DNA from: Leptoclinus maculatus
Lineage: Eukaryota; Chordata; Actinopteri; Perciformes; Stichaeidae
NCBI GenBank assembly: GCA_032191485.1
Contig: JAVDOI010000005.1
Location: 4,926,501 to 4,990,500 of the forward strand
Length of the DNA: 64,000 bases
Direction of reading: 5' to 3'
A model generated the notes under the pieces. It had not been told where the DNA came from, did not search any database, and saw nothing but the letters and a program-made list of their open reading frames with translations. The position numbers and the translations under genes are program-made. Below are positions 48,420 to 63,575 of the stretch, piece by piece (position 1 is the stretch's first letter; every line of letters begins with the position of its first letter).

Positions 48420-49364
48420 CTAACAATGCCTCAGGTCGTGTCTGTCTGTCTGTCTTTCTACACAGACACAGACCTAACAATGCCTCGAAGTTGTGTGTGT
48501 GTACAGACAGACAGACAGACAGACCTAACAATGCCTCCAAGTCGTGTGTGTGTGTAGACAGACAGACAGACCTAACAATGCCTCCAAGTCGTGTGTGTGT
48601 GCGTGTGTGTAGAAAGACAGACAGACAGACTGACAGACCCTAACAATAACTCCAAGTCGTGTCTGTCTGTCTGTCTTTCTACACAGACAGACCTAACAAT
48701 GCCTCCTAGTCGTGTCTGTCTGTCTGTCTTTCTACACAGACAGACCTAACAATGCCTCCAAGTCGTGTGTGTGTGTGCGTGTGTGTAGAAAGACAGACAG
48801 ACAGACAGACCTAACAATGCCTCCAGGTCGTGTCTGTCTGTCTGTCTGTCTTTCTACACAGACAGACCTAGTGCCAGACAGACAGACAGACAGACCTAAC
48901 AATGCCTCCAAGTCGTGCGTGTGTGTAGAAAGACAGACAGACAGACAGACAGACCTAACAATGCCTCCAAGTCGTGTCTGTCTGTCTTTCTACACAGACA
49001 GACCTAACAATGCCTCCAAGTTGTGTGTGTACAGACAAACAGAAAGACAGACAGACCTAACAATGCCTCCAAGTCGTGTGTGTGTTTGCGTGTCTGTAGA
49101 AAGACAGATAGACAGACAGACAGACCTAACAATGCCTCAGGTCGTGTCTGTCTGTCTGTCTTTCTACACAGACAGACCTAACAATGCCTCGAAGTTGTGT
49201 GTGTGTACAGACAGACAGACAGACATACCTAACAATGCCTCCAAGTTGTGTGTGTGTGTGTAGACATACAGACACAGACCTAACAATGCCTCCAAGTCGT
49301 GCATGTGTGTGTGTGCAGACAGACAGACAGACCTAACAATGCCTCCAAGTCGCGTGTGTGTGTG

Positions 49365-49405
<41 letters not shown>

Positions 49406-49788
49406 CTAACAATGCCTCCAAGTCGTGTGTGTGTGTGTGTGTACAGACAGTCAGACAGAGAGAGTCAGGCAGAAAGTCAGAGAGACAGACAGAGTCAGAC
49501 AGAGAGAGTCAGGCAGAGAGACAGACAAAGTCAGAGAGTCAGAGAGACAGACAGAAAGTCAGACTGATAGAAAAGAGAGAGAATGAAAGAGAGATAGATG
49601 GATAGTTGTGCCTCCAAGTTGTGTGTGTACAGACAGACAGACAGACAGACCTAACAATGCCTCCAAGTCGTGTGTGTGTGTGTAGACAGACAGACAGACA
49701 GACCTAACAATAACTCCAAGTCGTGTCTGTCTGTCTTTCTACAGAGACAGACCTAACAATGCCTCCAAGTCGTGTGTGTGTGTGTGTG

Positions 49789-49821
<33 letters not shown>

Positions 49822-52800
49822 CTAACAAAGCCTCCAAGTCGTGTGTGTGTGCATGTGTGTAGAAAGACAGACAGACAGACAGACCTAACAATGCCTCAGG
49901 TCGTGTCTGTCTGTCTGTCTTTCTACACAGACAGACCTAACAATGCCTCGAAGTTGTGTGTGTGTACAGACAGACAGACAGACAGACCTAACAATGCCTC
50001 CAAGTTGTGTGTGTGTGTGTAGACAGACAGACAGACAGACAGACCTAACAATGCCTCCAAGTCGTGCATGTGTGTGTGCAGACAGACAGACAGACCTAAC
50101 AATGCCTCCAAGTCGCGTGTGTGTATGTAGACAGACAGACAGACAGACAGACAGACCTAACAATGCCTCCAAGTCGTGTGTGTGTGTGTGTGTGTACAGA
50201 CAGTCAGACAGAGAGAGTCAGCCAGAAAGTCAGAGAGACAGACAGAGTCAGACAGAGAGAGTCAGGCAGAGAGACAGACAAAGTCAGAGAGACAGACAGA
50301 AAGTCAGACTGATAGAAAAGAGAGAGAATGAAAGAGAGATAGACGGATAGTTGTGCCTCCAAGTTGTGTGTGTACAAACAGACAGACAGACAGACCTAAC
50401 AATGCCTCCAAGTCGTGTGTGTGTGTGTTGACAGACAGACAGACAGACCTAACAATAACTCCAAGTCGTGTCTGTCTGTCTTTCTACAGAGACAGACCTA
50501 ACAATGCCTCCAAGTCGTGTGTGTGTGTGTGTGTACAGACAGACAGACCTAACAATGCCTCCAATTCGTGTGTGTGTGTGTAGACAGACAGACAGACAGA
50601 CAGACAGACCTAACAATGCCTCCAAGTCGTTTGTGTGTGTGTGTACAGACAGACAGACCTAACAAAGCCTCCAAGTCGTGTGTGTGTGTGCATGTGTGTA
50701 GAAAGACAGACAGACAGACAAACAGACCTAACAATGCCTCAGGTCGTGTCTGTCTGTCTGTCTTTCTACACAGACACAGACCTAACAATGCCTCGCAGTT
50801 GTGTGTGTGTACAGACAGACAGACAGACAGAGCTAACAATGCCTCCAAGTCGTGTGTGTGTGTAGACAGACAGACAGACCTAACAATGCCTCCAAGTCGT
50901 GTGTGTGTGTAGAAAGACAGACAGACAGACAGACCTAGCAATGTCTCTAAGTCGTGTGTGTGTGTAGACAGACAGACAGACCTAACAATGCCTCCAAGTT
51001 GTGTGTGTGTGCGTGTGTGTAGAAAGACAGACAGACAGACTGACAGACCCTAACAATAACTCCAAGTCGTGTCTGTCTGTCTGTCTGTCTTTCTACACAG
51101 ACAGACCTAACAATGCCTCCAACTCGTGTGTGTGTGTAGAAAGACAGACAGACAGACAGACCTAACAATGCCTCCAGGTCATGTCTGTACGTCTGTCTGT
51201 CTTTCTACACAGACAGACCTAGTGCCAGACAGACAGACAGACAAACCTAACAATAACTCCAAGTCGTGTCTGTATGTCTGCCTGTCTTTCTAAACAGACA
51301 GACCTAACAATGCCTCCAAGTTGTGTGTGTACAGACAAACAGAAAGACAGACAGACCTTACAATGCCTCCAAGTCGTGTGTGTGTTTGCGTGTCTGTAGA
51401 AAGACAGATAGACAGACAGACAGACCTAACAATGCCTCCAAGTTGCGTGTGTTTGTGTAGACAGACAGACAGACCTAACAATGCCTCAGGTCGTGTCTGT
51501 CTGTCTGTCTTTCTACACAGACACAGACCTAACAATGCCTCGAAGTTGTGTGTGTGTACAGACAGACAGACAGACAGACCTAACAATGCCTCCAAGTCGT
51601 GTGTGTGTGTAGACAGACAGACAGACCTAACAATGCCTCCAAGTCGTGTGTGTGTGTAGAAAGACAGACAGACAGACAGACAGACAGACCTAACAATGCC
51701 TCCAAGTCGTGCATGTGTGTGTACAGACAGACAGACAGACAGACCTAACAATGCCTCCAAGTCGTGCGTGTGTGTGTACAGACAGTCAGACAAAGAGAGT
51801 CAGGCAAAAAGTCAGAGAGACAGACAGAGTCAGACAGAGAGAGTCAGGCAGAGAGACAGACAAAGTCAGAGAGTCAGAGAGACAGACAGAAAGTCAGACT
51901 GATAGATAAGAGAGAGAATGAAAGAGCGATAGACGGATAGTTGTGCCTCCAAGTTGTGTGTGTACAGACAGACAGACAGACCTAACAATGCCTCCAAGTC
52001 GTGTGTGTAGACAGACAGACAGACAGACCTAACAATACCTCCAAGTCGTGTGTGTGTACAGACACAGACCTAACAATGCCTCCAAGTCGTGTGTGTGTGT
52101 GTGTACAGACAAACAGACATAACAATGCCTCAAAGTCGTGTGTGTGTGTAGACAGACAGACAGACAGACAGACAGACCTAACAATGCCTCCAAGTTGTGC
52201 GTGTGTGTGTGTGTGTAGAAAGACAGACAGACATACTGACAGACCTAACAATAACTCCAAGTCGTGTCTGTCTGTCTTTCTACACAGACAGACCTAACGA
52301 TGCCTCCAAGTCGTTTGTCTGTGTGTGTACAGACAGACAGACCTAACAATGCCTCCAAGTCGTGTGTGTGTGTAGACAGACAGACAGACAGACAGACCTA
52401 ACAATGCCTCTAAGTCGTGTGTGTGTGTGTGTGTAGACAGACAGACAGACCTAACAATGCCTCCAAGTCGTGTGTGTGTGTGTGTAGACAGACAGACAGA
52501 CCTAACAATGCCTCCAAGTCGTGTGTGTGTGCATGTGTGTAGAAAGACAGACAGACAGACTGACAGACCTAACAATAACTCCAAGTCGTGTCTGTATGTC
52601 TGTCTGTCTTTCTACACAGACAGACCTAACAATGCCTCCAAGTTGTGTGTGTACAGACAAACAGAAAGACAGACAGACCTAACAATGCCTCCAAGTCGTG
52701 TGTGTGTTTGCGTGTCTGTAGAAAGACAGATAGACAGACAGACAGACCTAACAATGCCTCCAAGTCGCGTGTGTTTGTGTAGACAGACAGACAGACCTAA

Positions 52801-53524
52801 CAATGCCTCAGGTCGTGTCTGTCTGTCTGTCTTTCTACAAAGACAGACCTAACAATGCCTCCAGGTCGTGTCTGTACGTCTGTCTGTCTTTCTACACAGA
52901 CAGACCTAGTGCCAGACAGACAGACAGACAAACCTAACAATAACTCCAAGTCGTGTCTGTATGTCTGTCTGTCTTTCTACACAGACAGACCTAGCAATGC
53001 CTCCAAGTTGTGTGTGTACAGACAAACAGAAAGACAGACAGACCTAACAATGCCTCCAAGTTGTGTGTGTGTGCGTATGTGTAGAAAGACAGACAGACAG
53101 ACTGACAGACCCTAACAATAACTCCAAGTCGTGTCTGTCTGTCTGTCTGTCTGTCTGTCTTTCTACACAGACAGACCTAACAATGCCTCCAGGTCGTGTC
53201 TGTCTGTCTGTCTTTCTACACAGACAGACCTAACAATGCCTCCAAGTCGTGTGTGTGTGTGTGTACAGACAGACAGACCTAACAATGCCTCTAAGTCGTG
53301 TGTGTGTGTAGACAGACAGACAGAGAGACAGACCTAACAATGCCTCCAAGTCGTGTGTGTGTGTAGACAGACAGACAGACAGACAGACAGACCTAACAAT
53401 GCCTCCAAGTCGTGTGTGTGTGTGCGTGTGTGTAGATAGACAGACAGACAACAATGCCTCCAAGTCGCGTGTGTGTGTAGACAGACAGACAGACCTAACA
53501 ATGCCTCGAAGTTGTGTGTGTGTG

Positions 53525-53560
<36 letters not shown>

Positions 53561-54681
53561 GAGACCTAACAATGCCTCCAAGTTGCGTGTGTTTGTGTAG
53601 ACAGACAGACAGACCTAACAATGCCTCAGGTTGTGTCTGTCTGTCTGTCTTTCTACACAGACAGACCTAACAATGCCTCGAAGTTGTGTGTGTGTACAGA
53701 CAGACAGACCTAACAATGCCTCCAAGTCATGTGTGTGTGTGTAGACAGACAGACAGACAGACATACCTAACAATGCCTCCAGGTTGTGTGTGTGTGTGTA
53801 GACAGACAGACAGACAGACAGACCTAACAATGCCTCCAAGTTGTGTGTGTGTGCGTGTGTGTAGAAAGACAGACAGACAGACTGACAGACCCTAACAATA
53901 ACTCCAAGTCGTGTCTGTCTGTCTGTCTTTCTACACAGACAGACCTAACAATGCCTCCAGGTCGTGTCTGTCTGTCTGTCTTTCTACACAGACAGACCTA
54001 ACAATGCCTCCAAGTCGTGTGTGTGTGCGTGTGTGTAGAAAGACAGACAGACAGACAGACCTAACAATGCCTCCAGGTCGTGTCTGTACGTCTGTCTGTC
54101 TTTCTACACAGACAGACCTAACAATGCCTCCAGGTCGTGTCTGTACGTCTGTCTGTCTTTCTACACAGACAGACCTAACAATGCCTCCAAGTTGTGTGTA
54201 CAGACAAACAGAAAGACAGACAGACCTAACAATGCCTACAAGTCGTGTGTGTGTTTGCGTGTCTGTAGAAAGACAGATAGACAGACAGACAGACCTAACA
54301 ATGCCTCCAAGTTGCGTGTGTTTGTGTAGACAGACAGACAGACCTAACAATGCCTCAGGTCGTGTCTGTCTGTCTGTCTTTCTACACAGACACAGACCTA
54401 ACAATGCCTCGAAGTTGTGTGTGTGTACAGACAGACAGACAGACAGACCTAACAATGCCTCCAAGTCGTGTGTGTGTGTAGACAGACAGACAGACCTAAC
54501 AATGCCTCCAAGTCGTGTGTGTGTGTAGAAAGACAGACAGACAGACCTAGCAATGCCTCCAAGTCGTGTGTGTGTGTAGACAGACAGACAGACCTAACAA
54601 TGCCTCCAAGTTGTGTGTGTGTGCGTGTGTGTAGAAAGACAGACAGACAGACTGACAGACCCTAACAATAACTCCAAGTCG

Positions 54682-54718
<37 letters not shown>

Positions 54719-54925
54719 TTCTACACAGACAGACCTAACAATGCCTCCAGGTCGTGTCTGTCTGTCTGTCTGTCTTTCTACACAGACAGACCTAACAATG
54801 CCTCCAAGTCGTGTGTGTGTGTGTGTACAGACAGACAGACCTAACAATGCCTCTAAGTCGTGTGTGTGTGTAGACAGACAGACAGAGAGACAGACCTAAC
54901 AATGCCTCCAAGTCGTGTGTGTGTG

Positions 54926-54958
<33 letters not shown>

Positions 54959-55060
54959 CTAACAATGCCTCCAAGTCGTGTGTGTGTGTGCGTGTGTGTA
55001 GATAGACAGACAGACAACAATGCCTCCAAGTCGCGTGTGTGTGTAGACAGACAGACAGAC

Positions 55061-56612
55061 CCAACAATGCCTCCAAGTCGTGTGTGTGTACAGACACAGA
55101 CCTAACAATGCCTCCAAGTTGTGTGTGTACAGACAGACAGACAGACAGACCTAACAATGCCTCCAAGTCGTGCGTGTGTGCATGTGTGTAGAAAGACAGA
55201 CAGACAGACTGACAGACCTAACAATAACTCCAAGTCGTATCTGTCTGTCTTTCTACACAGACAGACCTAACAATGCCTCCAAGTCGTTTGTGCGTGTGTG
55301 TACAGACAGACAGACCTAACAATGCCTCCAAGTCGTGTTTGTGTGTGTAGACAGACAGACAGACAGACAGACCTAGCAATGCCTCCAAGTCGTGCGTGTG
55401 TGTAGAAAGACAGACAGACAGACAGACAGACCTTACAATGCCTCCAAGTCGTGCATGTGTGTGTACAGACAGACAGACAGACAGACAGACCTAACAATGC
55501 CTCCAAGTCGTGCGTGTGTGTGTACAGACAGTCAGACAAAGAGAGTCAGGCAAAAAGTCAGAGAGACAGACAGAGTCAGACAGAGAGAGTCAGGCAGAGA
55601 GACAGACAAAGTCAGAGAGTCAGAGAGACAGACAGAAAGTCAGACTGATAGATAAGAGAGAGAATGAAAGAGCGATAGACGGATAGTTTTGCCTCCAAGT
55701 TGTGTGTGTACAGACAGACAGACATACCTAACAATGCCTCCAAGTCGTGTGTGTGTAGACAGACAGACAGACAGACCTAACAATACCTCCAAGTCGTGTG
55801 TGTGTACAGACACAGACCTAACAATGCCTCCAAGTCGTGTGTGTGTGTGTGTACAGACAAACAGACCTAACAATGCCTCAAAGTCGTGTGTGTGTGTAGA
55901 CAGACAGACAGACAGACAGACCTAACAATGCCTCCAAGTTGTGCGTGTGTGCGTGTGTGTAGAAAGACAGACAGACCTAACAATGCCTCCAAGTCGTGTG
56001 TGTGTGTGTGTGTAGACAGACAGACAGACCTAACAATGCCTCCAAGTCGTGTGTGTGTGTGTGTGTAGACAGACAGACCTAACAATGCCTCCAAGTCGTG
56101 TGTGTGTGCATGTGTGTAGAAAGACAGACAGACAGACTGACAGACCTAACAATAACTCCAAGTCGTGTCTGTATGTCTGTCTGTCTTTCTACACAGACAG
56201 ACCTAACAATGCCTCCAAGTTGTGTGTGTACAGACAAACAGAAAGACAGACAGACCTAACAATGCCTCCAAGTCGTGTGTGTGTTTGCGTGTCTGTAGAA
56301 AGACAGATAGACAGACAGACAGACCTAACAATGCCTCCAAGTCGCGTGTGTTTGTGTAGACAGACAGACAGACCTAACAATGCCTCAGGTCGTGTCTGTC
56401 TGTCTGTCTTTCGACACAGACAGACCTAACAATGCCTCGAAGTTGTGTGTGTGTACAGACAGACAGACAGACATACCTAACAATGCCTCCAAGTTGTGTG
56501 TGTGTGTGTAGACAGACAGACAGACAGACCTAACAATGCCTCCAAGTCGTGCATGTGTGTGTGCAGACAGACAGACAGACCTAACAATGCCTCCAAGTCG
56601 CGTGTGTGTGTG

Positions 56613-56645
<33 letters not shown>

Positions 56646-59430
56646 CTAACAATGCCTCCAAGTCGTGTGTGTGTGTGTGTGTACAGACAGTCAGACAGAG
56701 AGAGTCAGGCAGAAAGTCAGAGAGACAGACAGAGTCAGACAGAGAGAGTCAGGCAGAGAGACAGACAAAGACAGAGAGTCAGAGAGACAGACAGAAAGTC
56801 AGACTGATAGAAAAGAGAGAGAATGAAAGAGAGATAGACGGATAGTTGTGCCTCCAAGTTGTGTGTGTACAGACAGACAGACAGACAGACCTAACAATGC
56901 CTCCAAGTCGTGTGTGTGTGTGTAGACAGACAGACAGACAGACCTAACAATAACTCCAAGTCGTGTCTGTCTGTCTTTCTACAGAGACAGACCTAACAAT
57001 GCCTCCAAGTCGTTTGTGTGTGTGTGTACAGACAGACAGACCTAACAAAGCCTCCAAGTCGTGTGTGTGTGTGTGCATGTGTGTAGAAAGACAGACAGAC
57101 AGACAGACAGACAGACCTAACAATGCCTCAGGTCGTGTCTGTCTGTCTGTCTTTCTACACAGACACAGACCTAAGAATGCCTCAAAGTTGTGTGTGTGTA
57201 CAGACAGACAGACAGACAGACAGACAGACCTAACAATGCCTCCAAGTCGTGTCTGTCTGTCTTTCTACACAGACAGACCTAACAATGCCTCCAAGTTGTG
57301 TGTGTACAGACAAACAGAAAGACAGACAGACCTAACAATGCCTCCAAGTCGTGTGTGTGTTTGCGTGTCTGTAGAAAGACAGATAGACAGACAGACAGAC
57401 CTAACAATGCCTCCAAGTCGCGTGTGTTTGTGTAGACAGACAGACAGACCTAACAATGCCTCAGGTCGTGTCTGTCTGTCTGTCTTTCTACACAGACAGA
57501 CCTAACAATGCCTCGAAGTTGTGTGTGTGTACAGACAGACAGACAGACATACCTAACAATGCCTCCAAGTTGTGTGTGTGTGTGTAGACAGACAGACAGA
57601 CAGACCTAACAATGCCTCCAAGTCGTGCATGTGTGTGTGCAGACAGACAGACAGACCTAACAATGCCTCCAAGTCGCGTGTGTGTGTGTAGACAGACAGA
57701 CAGAAAGACAGACAGACAGACCTAACAATGCCTCCAAGTCGTGTGTGTGTGTGTGTGTGTACAGACAGTCAGACAGAGAGAGTCAGGCAGAAAGTCAGAG
57801 AGACAGACAGAGTCAGACAGAGAGAGTCAGGCAGAGAGACAGACAAAGTCAGAGAGTCAGAGATACAGACAGAAAGTCAGACTGATAGAAAAGAGAGAGA
57901 ATGAAAGAGAGATAGACGGATAGTTGTGCCTCCAAGTTGTGTGTGTACAGACAGACAGACAGACAGACCTAACAATGCCTCCAAGTCGTGCGTGTGTGCA
58001 TGTGTGTAGAAAGACAGACAGACAGACTGACAGACCTAACAATAACTCCAAGTCGTATCTGTCTGTCTTTCTACACAGACAGACCTAACAATGCCTCCAA
58101 GTCGTTTGTGCGTGTGTGTACAGACAGACAGACCTAACAATGCCTCCAAGTCGTGTTTGTGTGTGTAGACAGACAGACAGACAGACAGACCTAGCAATGC
58201 CTCCAAGTCGTGCGTGTGTGTAGAAAGACAGACAGACAGACAGACAGACCTTACAATGCCTCCAAGTCGTGCATGTGTGTGTACAGACAGACAGACAGAC
58301 AGACAGACCTAACAATGCCTCCAAGTCGTGCGTGTGTGTGTACAGACAGTCAGACAAAGAGAGTCAGGCAAAAAGTCAGAGAGACAGACAGAGTCAGACA
58401 GAGAGAGTCAGGCAGAGAGACAGACAAAGTCAGAGAGTCAGAGAGACAGACAGAAAGTCAGACTGATAGATAAGAGAGAGAATGAAAGAGCGATAGACGG
58501 ATAGTTTTGCCTCCAAGTTGTGTGTGTACAGACAGACAGACATACCTAACAATGCCTCCAAGTCGTGTGTGTGTAGACAGACAGACAGACAGACCTAACA
58601 ATACCTCCAAGTCGTGTGTGTGTACAGACACAGACCTAACAATGCCTCCAAGTCGTGTGTGTGTGTGTGTACAGACAAACAGACCTAACAATGCCTCAAA
58701 GTCGTGTGTGTGTGTAGACAGACAGACAGACAGACAGACCTAACAATGCCTCCAAGTTGTGCGTGTGTGCGTGTGTGTAGAAAGACAGACAGACCTAACA
58801 ATGCCTCCAAGTCGTGTGTGTGTGTGTGTGTAGACAGACAGACAGACCTAACAATGCCTCCAAGTCGTGTGTGTGTGTGTGTGTAGACAGACAGACCTAA
58901 CAATGCCTCCAAGTCGTGTGTGTGTGCATGTGTGTAGAAAGACAGACAGACAGACTGACAGACCTAACAATAACTCCAAGTCGTGTCTGTATGTCTGTCT
59001 GTCTTTCTACACAGACAGACCTAACAATGCCTCCAAGTTGTGTGTGTACAGACAAACAGAAAGACAGACAGACCTAACAATGCCTCCAAGTCGTGTGTGT
59101 GTTTGCGTGTCTGTAGAAAGACAGATAGACAGACAGACAGACCTAACAATGCCTCCAAGTCGCGTGTGTTTGTGTAGACAGACAGACAGACCTAACAATG
59201 CCTCAGGTCGTGTCTGTCTGTCTGTCTTTCGACACAGACAGACCTAACAATGCCTCGAAGTTGTGTGTGTGTACAGACAGACAGACAGACATACCTAACA
59301 ATGCCTCCAAGTTGTGTGTGTGTGTGTAGACAGACAGACAGACAGACCTAACAATGCCTCCAAGTCGTGCATGTGTGTGTGCAGACAGACAGACAGACCT
59401 AACAATGCCTCCAAGTCGCGTGTGTGTGTG

Positions 59431-59463
<33 letters not shown>

Positions 59464-60731
59464 CTAACAATGCCTCCAAGTCGTGTGTGTGTGTGTGTGT
59501 ACAGACAGTCAGACAGAGAGAGTCAGGCAGGAAGTCAGAGAGACAGACAGAGTCAGACAGAGAGAGTCAGGCAGAGAGACAGACAAAGACAGAGAGTCAG
59601 AGAGACAGACAGAAAGTCAGACTGATAGAAAAGAGAGAGAATGAAAGAGAGATAGACGGATAGTTGTGCCTCCAAGTTGTGTGTGTACAGACAGACAGAC
59701 AGACAGACCTAACAATGCCTCCAAGTCGTGTGTGTGTGTGTAGACAGACAGACAGACAGACCTAACAATAACTCCAAGTCGTGTCTGTCTGTCTTTCTAC
59801 AGAGACAGACCTAACAATGCCTCCAAGTCGTTTGTGTGTGTGTGTACAGACAGACAGACCTAACAAAGCCTCCAAGTCGTGTGTGTGTGCATGTGTGTAG
59901 AAAGACAGACAGACAGACAGACAGACAGACCTAACAATGCCTCAGGTCGTGTCTGTCTGTCTGTCTTTCTACACAGACACAGACCTAAGAATGCCTCAAA
60001 GTTGTGTGTGTGTACAGACAGACAGACAGACAGACAGACAGACCTAACAATGCCTCCAAGTCGTGTCTGTCTGTCTTTCTACACAGACAGACCTAACAAT
60101 GCCTCCAAGTTGTGTGTGTACAGACAAACAGAAAGACAGACAGACCTAACAATGCCTCCAAGTCGTGTGTGTGTTTTCGTGTCTGTAGAAAGACAGATAG
60201 ACAGACAGACAGACCTAACAATGCCTCCAAGTCGCGTGTGTTTGTGTAGACAGACAGACAGACCTAACAATGCCTCAGGTCGTGTCTGTCTGTCTGTCTT
60301 TCTACACAGACAGACCTAACAATGCCTCGAAGTTGTGTGTGTGTACAGACAGACAGACAGACATACCTAACAATGCCTCCAAGTTGTGTGTGTGTGTGTA
60401 GACAGACAGACAGACAGACCTAACAATGCCTCCAAGTCGTGCATGTGTGTGTGCAGACAGACAGACAGACCTAACAATGCATCCAAGTCGCGTGTGTGTG
60501 TGTAGACAGACAGACAGAAAGACAGACAGACAGACCTAACAATGCCTCCAAGTCGTGTGTGTGTGTGTACAGACAGTCAGACAGAGAGAGTCAGGCAGAA
60601 AGTCAGAGAGACAGACAGAGTCAGACAGAGAGAGTCAGGCAGAGAGACAGACAAAGTCAGAGAGTCAGAGATACAGACAGAAAGTCAGACTGATAGAAAA
60701 GAGAGAGAATGAAAGAGAGATAGACGGATAG
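55061..60731 (+). repeat. Displaced 5.7-kb copy of 40.3-46.0 kb
   Basis: The region repeats 40319-45985 in order and orientation. X-block ends 40936, 42095, 43171, 43752, 44911 and 45985 correspond to 55686, 56845, 57923, 58504, 59663 and 60731, offsets of 14750, 14750, 14752, 14752, 14752 and 14746 bp. Single-base differences exist, for example AGGCAGGAAG at about 59.53 kb versus AGGCAGAAAG, and TTGTGTTTGTAC at about 44.93 kb versus TTGTGTGTGTAC. Both copies already contain the internal 1-2-2, 1-2-2 doubling, so the 14.75-kb event is younger than the 2.8-kb event. Confidence 0.85.
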
Positions 60732-60889
60732 TTGTGCCTCCAAGTTGTGTGTGTACAGACAGACAGACAGACAGACCTAACAATGCCTCCAAGTCGTGTG
60801 TGTGTGTGTAGACAGACAGACAGACAGACCTAACAATAACTCCAAGTCGTGTCTGTCTGTCTTTCTACAGAGACAGACCTAACAATGCC

Positions 60890-61035
60890 TCCAAGTCGTG
60901 TGTGTGTGTGTGTGTAGACAGACAGACAGACAGACAGACAGACCTAACAATGCCTCCAAGTCGTTTGTGTGTGTGTGTACAGACAGACAGACCTAACAAA
61001 GCCTCCAAGTCGTGTGTGTGTGCATGTGTGTAGGA

Positions 61036-61067
<32 letters not shown>

Positions 61068-62012
61068 CTAACAATGCCTCAGGTCGTGTCTGTCTGTCTG
61101 TCTTTCTACACAGACACAGACCTAACAATGCCTTGAAGTTGTGTGTGTGTACAGACAGACAGACAGACAGACCTAACAATGCCTCCAAGTCGTGTGTGTG
61201 TGTAGACAGACAGACAGACCTAACAATGCCTCCAAGTCGTGTGTGTGTGCGTGTGTGTAGAAAGACAGACAGACAGACTGACAGACCCTAACAATAACTC
61301 CAAGTCGTGTCTGTCTGTCTGTCTTTCTACACAGACAGACCTAACAATGCCTCCTAGTCGTGTCTGTCTGTCTGTCTTTCTACACAGACAGACCTAACAA
61401 TGCCTCCAAGTCGTGTGTGTGTGTGCGTGTGTGTAGAAAGACAGACAGACAGACAGACCTAACAATGCCTCCAGGTCGTGTCTGTCTGTCTGTCTGTCTT
61501 TCTACACAGACAGACCTAGTGCCAGACAGACAGACAGACAGACCTAACAATGCCTCCAAGTCATGCGTGTGTGTAGAAAGACAGACAGACAGACAGACAG
61601 ACCTAACAATGCCTCCAAGTCGTGTCTGTCTGTCTTTCTACACAGACAGACCTAACAATGCCTCCAAGTTGTGTGTGTACAGACAAACAGAAAGACAGAC
61701 AGACCTAACAATGCCTCCAAGTCGTGTGTGTGTTTGCGTGTCTGTAGAAAGACAGATAGACAGACAGACAGACCTAACAATGCCTCAGGTCGTGTCTGTC
61801 TGTCTGTCTTTCTACACAGACAGACCTAACAATGCCTCGAAGTTGTGTGTGTGTACAGACAGACAGACAGACATACCTAACAATGCCTCCAAGTTGTGTG
61901 TGTGTGTGTAGACATACAGACACAGACCTAACAATGCCTCCAAGTCGTGCATGTGTGTGTGTGCAGACAGACAGACAGACCTAACAATGCCTCCAAGTCG
62001 CGTGTGTGTGTG

Positions 62013-62049
<37 letters not shown>

Positions 62050-62553
62050 CTAACAATGCCTCCAAGTCGTGTGTGTGTGTGTGTGTACAGACAGTCAGAC
62101 AGAGAGAGTCAGGCAGAAAGTCAGAGAGACAGACAGAGTCAGACAGAGAGAGTCAGGCAGAGAGACAGACAAAGTCAGAGAGTCAGAGATACAGACAGAA
62201 AGTCAGACTGATAGAAAAGAGAGAGAATGAAAGAGAGATAGACGGATAGTTGTGCCTCCAAGTTGTGTGTGTACAGACAGACAGACAGACAGACCTAACA
62301 ATGCCTCCAAGTCGTGTGTGTGTGTGTAGACAGACAGACAGACAGACCTAACAATAACTCCAAGTCGTGTCTGTCTGTCTTTCTACAGAGACAGACCTAA
62401 CAATGCCTCCAAGTCGTGTGTGTGTGTGTGTGTAGACAGACAGACAGACAGACAGACAGACCTAACAATGCCTCCAAGTCGTTTGTGTGTGTGTGTACAG
62501 ACAGACAGACCTAACAAAGCCTCCAAGTCGTGTGTGTGTGCATGTGTGTAGGA

Positions 62554-62589
<36 letters not shown>

Positions 62590-63534
62590 CTAACAATGCC
62601 TCAGGTCGTGTCTGTCTGTCTGTCTTTCTACACAGACACAGACCTAACAATGCCTTGAAGTTGTGTGTGTGTACAGACAGACAGACAGACAGACCTAACA
62701 ATGCCTCCAAGTCGTGTGTGTGTGTAGACAGACAGACAGACCTAACAATGCCTCCAAGTCGTGTGTGTGTGCGTGTGTGTAGAAAGACAGACAGACAGAC
62801 TGACAGACCCTAACAATAACTCCAAGTCGTGTCTGTCTGTCTGTCTTTCTACACAGACAGACCTAACAATGCCTCCTAGTCGTGTCTGTCTGTCTGTCTT
62901 TCTACACAGACAGACCTAACAATGCCTCCAAGTCGTGTGTGTGTGTGCGTGTGTGTAGAAAGACAGACAGACAGACAGACCTAACAATGCCTCCAGGTCG
63001 TGTCTGTCTGTCTGTCTGTCTTTCTACACAGACAGACCTAGTGCCAGACAGACAGACAGACAGACCTAACAATGCCTCCAAGTCGTGCGTGTGTGTAGAA
63101 AGACAGACAGACAGACAGACAGACCTAACAATGCCTCCAAGTCGTGTCTGTCTGTCTTTCTACACAGACAGACCTAACAATGCCTCCAAGTTGTGTGTGT
63201 ACAGACAAACAGAAAGACAGACAGACCTAACAATGCCTCCAAGTCGTGTGTGTGTTTGCGTGTCTGTAGAAAGACAGATAGACAGACAGACAGACCTAAC
63301 AATGCCTCAGGTCGTGTCTGTCTGTCTGTCTTTCTACACAGACAGACCTAACAATGCCTCGAAGTTGTGTGTGTGTACAGACAGACAGACAGACATACCT
63401 AACAATGCCTCCAAGTTGTGTGTGTGTGTGTAGACATACAGACACAGACCTAACAATGCCTCCAAGTCGTGCATGTGTGTGTGTGCAGACAGACAGACAG
63501 ACCTAACAATGCCTCCAAGTCGCGTGTGTGTGTG

Positions 63535-63575
<41 letters not shown>

